Shown here one piece after another: positions 1-6,648 of a DNA stretch of 32,630 bases. Numbering within the stretch: the stretch's first letter is position 1; each line of letters opens with the position of its first letter. Both the position numbers and the translations under genes were made by a program. The stretch is from UBA2402 sp044371005 (lineage in GTDB: Bacteria > Planctomycetota > Phycisphaerae > Phycisphaerales > UBA1924), in assembly GCA_044371005.1 (NCBI GenBank), contig JBILUL010000044.1, positions 1 to 32,630 on the forward strand. The letters are read 5' to 3'. A model generated the notes under the pieces. The model saw nothing but the letters and a program-made list of their open reading frames with translations. It did no database searches and was not told where the DNA came from.

Positions 1-354
1 CGTGTGGATCCATCGCAGGCCATGACCTTGGACCACCACGCGACGGGTGGGAAGCACGCAGCAGCCCGCACATATGGCACGTAGCACCGGCAGCTTTGGG
101 CCGGTGCTGCGTGCTTCACACCCGGTGTGTGGATTCATCGCACGCCATGCGCTTGTACCACCACGCCACTGGTGTGAAGCACGCAGCAGCCCGCAAAGCC
201 GGGCTGTTACGTGCCAGATTCAGATGGGCCGCTTTGGGCCGGTGCTGCGTGCTTCACACCCGGCGTGTGGATCCATCGCACGCCATGCGCTTGTACCACC
301 ACGCGACTGGTGGGAAGCACGCAGCAGCCCGCAAAGCCGGGCTGCTACGTGCCA
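1..354. repeat. 138-bp tandem repeats with long internal inverted repeats
   Basis: Two nearly identical 123-bp copies lie at 94-216 and 232-354, a 138-bp period with a 15-bp linker. A third, more diverged and truncated copy fills about 1-84 and runs off the window edge. Each unit contains two long inverted arms. In the first full copy they are at 104-122 (gtgctgcgtgcttcacacc) and 171-189, complementary at 18 of 19 positions, around a 48-base loop. The outer flanks (ctttgggcc and gcaaagccgg) extend the pairing imperfectly. Open frames across this stretch merely translate the repeat. The structure fits a REP/BIME- or MITE-like palindromic intergenic repeat; no function can be read from it. Confidence 0.8.
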
Positions 355-411
355 TACGGAGGAACCGGCCAAAGACTTGCCCGGCCCGTTAGGGTTCCTC
401 TATCGTGATTC

Positions 412-1974
412 ATGCCCTGTCGCATTCAGTCGTATCTCCTCCAAGGCATCGATGCTCTCCCATGCGAAGTTGAGATTGATTTCAACGACCAGGTGGTTGA
501 TACGGAGTGCCGCGCGATCATCGTCGGTCTTCCAGACGCGGCGGTCAAGGAATCAACGGAGCGTGTGCGTGCCGCGATGGCCAACAGCAACTACTTCTGG
601 ACCAAGGGCCGCACGCTGATCAACCTCGCACCGGCAGATGTCAAGAAAGAAGGCCCCACCTACGACCTGCCCATCGCCATCGGCATGCTCGTCACCATGG
701 GTCGCATTCAGGCGGTGCGCAGCGCGGAGCAGAAGGGGCTTGACTATCGCTCGCTGCTCTTTGGCGGCGAGCTCGCCCTCGATGGACGCGTTCGGCCGAT
801 CAAGGGTGCCATCGCACTCGCATCGCTGGCCAAGGAACGCGGCGCCAAGGGCGTGATCGTGTCGGCGGACAATGCGGAGGAAGCCGCGGTGGTGGATGGG
901 ATCAACATCTACGGCGTGCGCACGCTCACGGAGGTCGTCGGCCTGCTCAATGGCGAGATCGAAGCCGAACCCGTGCCGCCGCCGGATGTGCGAGGGTTGC
1001 TCGCCAACACACCTGCGCCGATCGACTTTGCGGAGGTGCGCGGGCAGGAAGGGGTGAAGCGAGCGATCATCATCGCCGCGGCGGGATCTCATAACCTTTT
1101 AATGCTTGGCCCCCCTGGCACTGGCAAAACCATGATGGCCAAAGCGCTCCCGGGTGTGCTGCCATCGCTGATGCCTGAAGAGGCGATCGAGATCACGCGG
1201 ATTTACTCCGCCGCGGGGCAGCTCAAGCCTGGCCAGAGTCTCATCACGGCGCGCCCGGTACGCTCGCCGCATCACACCGCATCCGCCGCGGCGGTGGTCG
1301 GGGGCGGCCAGATCCCGCGCCCGGGCGAAATTTCCCTCTCCCACCGGGGCGTGCTCTTCCTCGATGAGCTTGCTGAGTTCCCGCGTGATGTGCTGGAGTC
1401 ACTCCGCCAGCCGATGGAGGATCACATCGTCACCATCGCTCGCTCGCACGGATCGGTGCGTTTCCCAGCCAATTTCATGCTGATTGCCGCGATGAACCCC
1501 ACGCCCAAGGGCGACATGCCTGTGGGCGAAGAGGGCAAACGCATCATGGACCGCTACCTCGAGCGGCTCAGCGGTCCGCTGCTTGATCGCATCGACATCC
1601 ATGTCGAAGCACCCGCCGTGCCCTTCAAGGAACTCTCACGCGGCGCGACCGGCAAGCCCGCCACGCCCGGCACCACCACCGCACAGATGCGAGAGGCCGT
1701 TCGCATTGCCACGGAGCGCCAGCGAGCCCGCCAGGGACCGCTGCTCACCAACTCGCGTCTCAGCGGCAAGCAGCTCGATGAGTTTGCCCGCCTCGATGAA
1801 CGCACAATGACATTGCTGGGCGACGCGATGAGCCAAATGAAACTCTCAGCGCGGGCGTACGACAAGATCCGCCGCGTGAGCAGGACGCTGGCAGACCTTG
1901 ATTCCTCGGATCGCGTGAAGGACCATCATGTGCTTGAGGCGATTCAGTATCGGTTGCTGGATCGGAAGGCGTGA
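412..1974 (+). CDS. comM: YifB/ComM-family Mg-chelatase-like AAA+ ATPase
   Basis: This 520-residue cytoplasmic AAA+ protein belongs to the YifB/ComM family. Characterised members are hexameric helicases that drive branch migration during natural transformation; the role here is inferred from the family. The N-terminal half (about residues 1-190) is the Lon-like ChlI domain, with VGLPDAAVKES and YDLPIAIG. The Mg-chelatase ATPase core follows, with Walker A GPPGTGKT at 233-240 and Walker B VLFLDE at 314-319, then a C-terminal domain ending in an ARAYDKIRRVSRT helix. The length is normal. The start at 412 matches the family N-terminus (short lead-in then LLQGID); no strong ribosome site is visible. 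Odd: the usual NPCPCG after Walker B reads NPTPKG, so the Cys pair is missing. It is followed by a repeat and hairpin and then queA on the same strand. Confidence 0.9.
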   Translation: MPCRIQSYLLQGIDALPCEVEIDFNDQVVDTECRAIIVGLPDAAVKESTERVRAAMANSNYFWTKGRTLINLAPADVKKEGPTYDLPIAIGMLVTMGRIQAVRSAEQKGLDYRSLLFGGELALDGRVRPIKGAIALASLAKERGAKGVIVSADNAEEAAVVDGINIYGVRTLTEVVGLLNGEIEAEPVPPPDVRGLLANTPAPIDFAEVRGQEGVKRAIIIAAAGSHNLLMLGPPGTGKTMMAKALPGVLPSLMPEEAIEITRIYSAAGQLKPGQSLITARPVRSPHHTASAAAVVGGGQIPRPGEISLSHRGVLFLDELAEFPRDVLESLRQPMEDHIVTIARSHGSVRFPANFMLIAAMNPTPKGDMPVGEEGKRIMDRYLERLSGPLLDRIDIHVEAPAVPFKELSRGATGKPATPGTTTAQMREAVRIATERQRARQGPLLTNSRLSGKQLDEFARLDERTMTLLGDAMSQMKLSARAYDKIRRVSRTLADLDSSDRVKDHHVLEAIQYRLLDRKA

Positions 1975-1984
1975 TGGGTGGGAA

Positions 1985-2016
1985 GAAGTTCCGAAGTTCC
2001 GAAGTTCCGAAGTTCC
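1985..2016. repeat. (gaagttcc)x4 microsatellite
   Basis: Four perfect copies of the 8-mer gaagttcc stand head to tail immediately after the comM-type stop codon. The last copy forms the left arm of the hairpin that follows. A copy-number-variable tract is plausible but cannot be shown from one sequence. Confidence 0.9.
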
Positions 2017-2049
2017 AAAGTGCGCCGCACGCTGCGCACTTCGGAACTT
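2010..2049 (+). terminator. Hairpin between comM-type gene and queA
   Basis: The arm at 2010-2025 (aagttccaaagtgcgc) pairs with 2034-2049 at 15 of 16 positions around an 8-base loop. No clear T-run follows, so it may be a weak terminator, an mRNA-stabilising hairpin, or simply a repeat. It lies about 55 bases before the queA start. Confidence 0.4.
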
Positions 2050-2104
2050 AGGCACTCAGGAACTTTCCCATCCCTCCCCTCTCCCGTACACTCCTCCCCA
2101 CTGC

Positions 2105-3232
2105 ATGCTTCTCACCGATGATCTCGACTACGAACTGCCGCCGGGTGCGGTGGCGACCACGCCGGCGGAGCCGCGGGATTCGGCGCGTTTGATGGTCATT
2201 CGCCGCGGCGATGCCTCGCGCATCGATCATGTACATGTTCGAGATCTTCCTGCGTTCCTCAAGTCCGGCGATCGGCTCGTGCTCAACAACACCCGCGTCC
2301 TCGCGGCACGCCTCGAGGGCATTCGCCCTGACACCGGCGGCAAGGTGGGCGGGCTGTACCTGCGACCGGCAGCCGCGGCGGACGGATGGCACGGTCCCGG
2401 ACGCGCCTGGGTCGCCCTGATGACCGGCAAGTCACTTCGAGAGGGCGTGCCGGTGCATCTCACCGGTGCGGGCGGCACGCTTGAAGTGCAACTCATGACC
2501 CGAGTGCCGGCCGACACCGGCGCATGGGTGCTGACGCTTCGTGATGGACCTGGTCTTGATCGAACTGATGAGGCCCTGCTCGCGGTGTTCGGACACACTC
2601 CCTTGCCGCCATACATCATGAAAGCCCGCAAGGACGCCGCACAGCAACGGGAGAACGCGGCGGACCGCGAGCGGTATCAGACGGTCTACGCCGCGGCTGC
2701 GGGTTCGGTCGCAGCCCCCACCGCCGGTCTGCACTTCACCCCATCCATCTTCGCGCAACTCGCCGCGATGGGTGTCGAGCGCAGTGAAGTGCTCCTGCAT
2801 GTGGGCACCGGCACGTTCAAGAGTGTCGAGACCAAGTTCGTGGAAGAACACCCGATGCACAGTGAGTGGTGCAGCATGTCGCGTGCGACTCGCGACCAGA
2901 TCCTCGCGACGCGAGCGGCGGGCGGACGCGTGTTCTGCGTGGGAACAACCAGTGCGAGAACGGTGGAGTCGTTCGCGGGGGCTGGCGAAGGTGCCTTCGG
3001 GACCGATGGCGAGGCCTCGATGGATACGAGGCTGCTGATCACGCCGGGGTATCGGTTCCTCTGGACGGATGGGCTTTTGACCAACTTTCACTTGCCGCGA
3101 AGCACGCTGCTGGCCCTCGTTGGCGCCATGCTGCCCGAGGGGCTGCCGCGGCTCAAGGAACTGTACCGGGAGGCACTTTCGCGGGGCTACCGGTTCTTCA
3201 GCTATGGCGATGCGATGCTGATTCTGCCTTAA
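2105..3232 (+). CDS. queA: S-adenosylmethionine:tRNA ribosyltransferase-isomerase QueA
   Basis: QueA transfers and isomerises the ribosyl moiety of AdoMet onto preQ1-modified tRNA, giving epoxyqueuosine at wobble position 34 of GUN-anticodon tRNAs. The 375-residue product shows the family hallmarks in order: ELPP near the N-terminus, TPAEPRDSARLMV, LVLNNTRVLAARL, AAPTAGLHFT, LHVGTGTFKSV, EEHPMHSEW, TNFHLPRSTLLALVGAML and a C-terminal RFFSYGDAMLI. The ATG at 2105 gives the canonical N-terminus. Reading further upstream would translate the repeat and hairpin behind the comM-type gene. No Shine-Dalgarno is evident. The product is slightly longer than usual (about 340-360 residues). The stop codon abuts a MITE-like element. 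No tgt or queG gene is in the window. tRNA-Tyr(GTA) at 22990 is a plausible substrate. Confidence 0.95.
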   Translation: MLLTDDLDYELPPGAVATTPAEPRDSARLMVIRRGDASRIDHVHVRDLPAFLKSGDRLVLNNTRVLAARLEGIRPDTGGKVGGLYLRPAAAADGWHGPGRAWVALMTGKSLREGVPVHLTGAGGTLEVQLMTRVPADTGAWVLTLRDGPGLDRTDEALLAVFGHTPLPPYIMKARKDAAQQRENAADRERYQTVYAAAAGSVAAPTAGLHFTPSIFAQLAAMGVERSEVLLHVGTGTFKSVETKFVEEHPMHSEWCSMSRATRDQILATRAAGGRVFCVGTTSARTVESFAGAGEGAFGTDGEASMDTRLLITPGYRFLWTDGLLTNFHLPRSTLLALVGAMLPEGLPRLKELYREALSRGYRFFSYGDAMLILP

Positions 3233-3372
3233 CAGGTTGTTGAAAAACCAATTTGGCATCGAAACCCGACGCATTCCAGGCGACAATCTCTGCCGCTGAC
3301 CCGGGTCTTTGAGGGAGCGAAGTCCCTGGAAGGCCTCGGGCCCGCGGGCTCGAAACGTTTTTCAACAGAATG
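3233..3372. mobile_element. MITE-like 140-bp element related to the IS at 5224
   Basis: The left end (caggttgttgaaaaacc, 3233-3249) and the reverse complement of the right end (3356-3372) agree at 13 of 17 positions and share tgttgaaaaac. These ends resemble the caggccgttgaa ends of the full IS at 5224-6548. The interior has no coding capacity but contains further short inverted repeats. The element begins at the last base pair after the queA stop, with TTAA just outside its left end; no target duplication is visible. It separates the convergent queA and PEP-CTERM-like genes and may also act as a terminator for them. Confidence 0.6.
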
Positions 3373-3390
3373 CTCAATGGCCGCGGCGGG

Positions 3391-4638
3391 CTATCTCCTG
3401 CGGCGACGTTGAGCGACCAACAAACCACCGGCAACGGCGAGGGCCGTACTCGGGGCGGGAACGTTGCTCATCCGGTAGACGCCCGAGGTGCCGTCCGACA
3501 GTTCCGCGTAGAACGTAACGTCGCCCGTGACGGTCACGGCGGATGGATCGACGTGCAGGCGGGTGATTGTGAACCCATCCAGCACATCTCCGACTCCGAG
3601 TAGATGGGCGAGTGCCTGATCCGACATATTCAAGCCGCCGCTCGCACTCGCTCCCAACCGCAAGATCTGCTGGGACTCCGGGCTTATGAGGATCGCCCCA
3701 AACTCACCGAGACTGGCGAGCCGATACGGAGCATTGATGCCGTGATTCGGAAGCAGCAGCGACTCGACCGCGAGCACCGCTCCCGAAGCCGGATCGAGAG
3801 TCGCTTGCGCAAGGACCTGTGCCCCGCCATCGCTGGTACCAGTGAACGCGATCGCATCGGGGCCGACCACGACATCGCGGATCGTTTGGTAAAGCAAGTT
3901 CGAAGACCGTCCGTAGAGCCGTACGGGGTCGGTGGCGTCGCCGGACGCGGAAGCGTCCACAACGACGATCGACTGTTCCGAACTGCCGGCTGGCGTCTCG
4001 ATGGTGACAGGAATCGCGAGACGGTCCGTGGTCCCATCGCCGTCCCAGTCGCGTGCAGCGATTTGCGGCCGCTCCCCGAATCCGACCACCCGGGAGACGC
4101 CGGGCAAACTCTCGATCGAAGCACCGAGCGGCTGCGCATTGCCGCCTGTCTGATCGCTCTGCACAAAGCGGGTGGCCGTAACGCCTTCGGTCTCGACGCT
4201 TGCGAAAGTCACGATCTGGCTGCCGTTGCTGGTGCGGTGAGTCTTGGCGCCCGGCTGACGCTGTCGCTTCTCGTTGATCGCCATCCCGCTCACCGTCACG
4301 CCTACCGACACGAACTTCAGGCCCTCCGCTCCGGCCACCATAAACCCGCCCACCCCCTCCGCTGCCTTCACGTCCAGAACCGTGTGTGAACCGAAGTTGT
4401 TGAAGAACCGGAACCCGTCGGAAAACTGGACGAGGCTTCCCGACGCGCCCCCGCCGCTCCCGCTGAACGCAACGGTACCGTCGCCCGCCGCCGCGAGATG
4501 GACTTCGAGCCCGCTGGCGGGGAGCCCAAACTCGGCGGGACGGAACAGCCGCGAGATGCTGATCTCCTGGGCGTGTCCGGCGCCAGCGACGAGGGTAGCG
4601 ACAAGAACGGCGGCGGCGCGAGTGCGGAACGGGGACAT
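3391..4638 (-). CDS. Secreted protein with PEP-CTERM-like C-terminus, unknown function
   Basis: A 415-residue exported protein. The start at 4638 is set by a strong ribosome site (aaggagg) a few bases upstream and by the signal peptide that follows (Arg-rich start, then AAAVLVATLVAGAGHA, cleaved near residue 23). A longer reading from 4689 would put the signal peptide internally. The body is Gly/Ser/Val-rich with an acidic WDGDGTTDR loop, suggesting a beta-rich repeat fold, but no domain is recognised. The C-terminus has the three-part sorting layout: VPAPST in place of VPEP, a short hydrophobic stretch (ALAVAGGLLVA) and a QRRRRR tail. In families with this layout an exosortase/archaeosortase removes the tail during surface export. 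No such enzyme is in the window. Function is not assignable. Confidence 0.75.
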   Translation of the reverse strand: MSPFRTRAAAVLVATLVAGAGHAQEISISRLFRPAEFGLPASGLEVHLAAAGDGTVAFSGSGGGASGSLVQFSDGFRFFNNFGSHTVLDVKAAEGVGGFMVAGAEGLKFVSVGVTVSGMAINEKRQRQPGAKTHRTSNGSQIVTFASVETEGVTATRFVQSDQTGGNAQPLGASIESLPGVSRVVGFGERPQIAARDWDGDGTTDRLAIPVTIETPAGSSEQSIVVVDASASGDATDPVRLYGRSSNLLYQTIRDVVVGPDAIAFTGTSDGGAQVLAQATLDPASGAVLAVESLLLPNHGINAPYRLASLGEFGAILISPESQQILRLGASASGGLNMSDQALAHLLGVGDVLDGFTITRLHVDPSAVTVTGDVTFYAELSDGTSGVYRMSNVPAPSTALAVAGGLLVAQRRRRR

Positions 4639-4796
4639 TGGATCTCTCCTCCTTACCGGTTTCCCGGTTGACTCTTCGCCCATGACCACGGTGGGCTACT
4701 GAGCGAGAGTGTACCACGGAAATGTCCTTGTGGCGGCCGATTCCACCCGATTCACCATCGATCGGGGCTTGAGTACGGCATGTGTTTGCATGTTCA

Positions 4797-4994
4797 GCGT
4801 GGTGCGGTCGACGAGGCCGCGTGCGTCTCCCGCGCTCGCCCGCCCACGATCTGGCGCATGGCCGGATCGACCGATAGCCGCTCGGCGTCGTTGGTGTCCT
4901 CGTAGCCCGCCAGGCGGCTGTATACGGACTGCCGCAGCAGGGCCGTCATCGTGTGCCGCGTGTTCTTCTCGGTCCGCAGGTCGACGAAGTGGTC
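4797..4994 (-). pseudogene. Fragment of IS1380-family transposase
   Basis: On the minus strand about 66 codons encode part of an IS1380-type transposase N-terminal region: FVDLRTEKNT, then LLRQSVYSRLAGYED, TNDAERLSVDPAMRQI and VGGRA. That run is highly characteristic of the family. The usual continuation into the DDE core (an ETHAAS-TS, RFE-type segment) is lost at a stop near 4794, and nothing recognisable precedes it. It is therefore a remnant of an otherwise lost element. It abuts an unrelated fragment on the opposite strand at about 5000, which marks a rearrangement junction. Confidence 0.75.
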
Positions 4995-5003
4995 GTGCGT
5001 CCG

Positions 5004-5223
5004 GTTGACGCGCCGTACAACGCGGATGGGTGCGCGGGCACCGGCACCCTCCCTTGGAACATCCAGTTCTACGCGGATCCGAACACCTTCACCGGCGCAG
5101 TTACCGACCCCGGATTCGATGCCGATGACGAACTTGTGTTCATGGTGCGCGATGCGGGGGCTCGGGCGCCGGCCGTGACCGCTACGCCTGCCGGGTGCGT
5201 CGCCGGGTCGCGCGTCGAACTGG
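5004..5223 (+). pseudogene. Fragment of an unidentified protein cut by the IS
   Basis: Plus-strand codons from about 5004 read VDAPYNADG, LPWNIQFYADPNTF, VTDPGFDADDELVFM and VRDAGARAP, then VTATPAG and GSRVEL just before the IS left end. The acidic DADDE segment and the well-formed protein-like composition suggest the middle of a real exported enzyme or surface protein. There is no start or upstream domain, and no continuation is seen after the IS at 6549. The family is not identified. It is probably a relic gene truncated on the left by the IS1380 fragment junction and on the right by the IS. Confidence 0.5.
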
Positions 5224-6548
5224 CAGGCCGTTGAAAAACCCCCCCCAAAGCGCAACCGCATCAACATCCGACGCGAACAGTACGGCATGAGAGGACGCAT
5301 CACCGGCCATTCGAACCTGTTCGTCAAGATCAACCTTGAGGACCTCGTCCCCGCGGGACACCCGCTGCGGGCCATCAAGCGGATGGCCGACCAGGCCCTC
5401 TCCTTGATGGGCCGCACGTTCGCCGCGGCGTACAGCCCGGTGGGCCGGCCGAGCATCCCGCCCGAGCGGCTGCTCAAGGCGCTGATCCTGATGAGCCTGT
5501 ACACGGTGCGGTCCGAGCGTGCCCTGTGCGAGCGGATCACCTTCGACATGCTCTTTCGCTGGTTCCTGGACATGACGCCCGACGAACCGTGCTTCGACCA
5601 CAGCGACTTCACCAACTTCCGCACGCGGCTGGACGCCCTGGACATCACCAAGAAGTTCAGCGATCGCATCGTGATGATGGCCTTCGACGCCGGGCTCATC
5701 AGCGAGGACCACTTCTCCATCGACGGGTCTCTGCTCCAGAGCCACGCCAGCCTCAAGAGCCTGAAGCAGATCGAGGAGATCAGGAAAGCCGCGGAGGAAC
5801 GGGAGAAGAACAAGGACGGCGACGCGGGCGGCACTCCGGCGCAGCCCGACTCCAACGCCTGGGTGGACTTCAAGGGCCAGAAGAGGTCGAGCGCGACGCA
5901 CCGCAGCGTGACGGACCCGGAGGCGCGGCTGTACACCAAGCACGGCGGGGCGGCGTACCTCCAACACTCGGTGCACGTGCTGATGGAGAACCGGCACCGG
6001 CTGGGCGTGGACATCCGGGTGGGGAAAGCGGACGGCCACGCGGAGCGGAAGAACTGCCTCAAGATGCTCGATCGGGTGAAGCGGAAGCTGGGCATCGATC
6101 GGGTGACGCTGGGAGCGGACAAGGGGTGCGACGCGGAGGACTTCCTGCTGGCGGTGGGAGAGCGGGGCATCGAAGCGCACGTGTCGTGCAGAAGCAGGAA
6201 GGAGATCGAAGTTCCGGGCAAGGACGAGGAGGGCGCGTGGGCACGCTGGACCAATCAGCGGGGGCAAGGCGATGAGAGCTTCAAGATCAGTCAACGCAAG
6301 CGACGGCTGGACGAGGAGATCTTCGGGTGGCTGAAAGGGTTCGGAGGGTTGAGACGGGCGAGGGTGGTGGGACGGTGGAAGATCCAACAACTTGCGGACA
6401 TCGGGTTGGCGACACTCAACATGGTCAGGATGAGGCGGTTGCTGGCGTGAACTGATGAGGCGAAAAGCCCATCGAGCCGCGCGGCTAGATCGACGACGCG
6501 GCGAACGGTGTGGCGATGCGCGGTTGAGAAGTGTTGTTCAACGGCCTG
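5224..6548 (+). mobile_element. Complete insertion sequence, IS5/IS1182-type
   Basis: About 1325 bp bounded by inverted ends: caggccgttgaaaaac at 5224-5239 and its complement at 6533-6548, matching at 15 of 16 positions. One intact transposase gene fills the interior. No direct target duplication is apparent: the left flank ends ctgg and the right flank begins ttaa. Its insertion truncates or follows a gene fragment on the left. A cytosine run at about 5239-5246 sits just inside the left end. Both ends and the transposase are intact, so the element may still be mobile. Confidence 0.8.
5287..6450 (+). CDS. DDE transposase of the IS (DUF772 plus DDE domain)
   Basis: A 387-residue transposase that would catalyse cut-and-paste or copy movement of the surrounding IS. 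The N-terminal third has the DUF772-like helix-rich DNA-binding region (VPAGHPLRAIKRM, GRPSIPPERLLKALILM, RWFLDM). The catalytic core shows the first Asp at D146 (FSIDGSLL), the second at D278 (LGADKGCD) and the Glu in LDEEIFGWLK (E343/E344). A charged linker, EEREKNKDG, separates the first Asp from VDFKGQKRSSATH. The length is typical and no frameshift is present. The C-terminal QLADIGLATLNMVRMRRLL matches related planctomycete and proteobacterial transposases. The exact ISfinder group cannot be fixed by eye. Confidence 0.9.
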   Translation: MRGRITGHSNLFVKINLEDLVPAGHPLRAIKRMADQALSLMGRTFAAAYSPVGRPSIPPERLLKALILMSLYTVRSERALCERITFDMLFRWFLDMTPDEPCFDHSDFTNFRTRLDALDITKKFSDRIVMMAFDAGLISEDHFSIDGSLLQSHASLKSLKQIEEIRKAAEEREKNKDGDAGGTPAQPDSNAWVDFKGQKRSSATHRSVTDPEARLYTKHGGAAYLQHSVHVLMENRHRLGVDIRVGKADGHAERKNCLKMLDRVKRKLGIDRVTLGADKGCDAEDFLLAVGERGIEAHVSCRSRKEIEVPGKDEEGAWARWTNQRGQGDESFKISQRKRRLDEEIFGWLKGFGGLRRARVVGRWKIQQLADIGLATLNMVRMRRLLA

Positions 6549-6648
6549 TTAAGGCCGGGTGACGTCGGGGACAATGCCGGAGGGTTCGGCGGGCGTAGTA
6601 TTTAGGCCCGTTTGGTCAATGGGGCGTGACGCGGAGGATTGAGCAGCG

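Noticed and set aside
47..619. Plus-strand frames across the 5' repeats
   Set aside because: They translate the 138-bp repeat and then run out of frame into the comM-type gene; no ribosome site or domain.
1928..2104. N-terminal extension of QueA overlapping the comM-type gene
   Set aside because: It would translate the 8-bp tandem repeat and hairpin; the QueA-like N-terminus begins at 2105.
4794..6254. Minus-strand frame of 486 codons through the IS
   Set aside because: Most of it is antisense to the intact transposase; only the last 66 codons are meaningful, as an IS1380 fragment.
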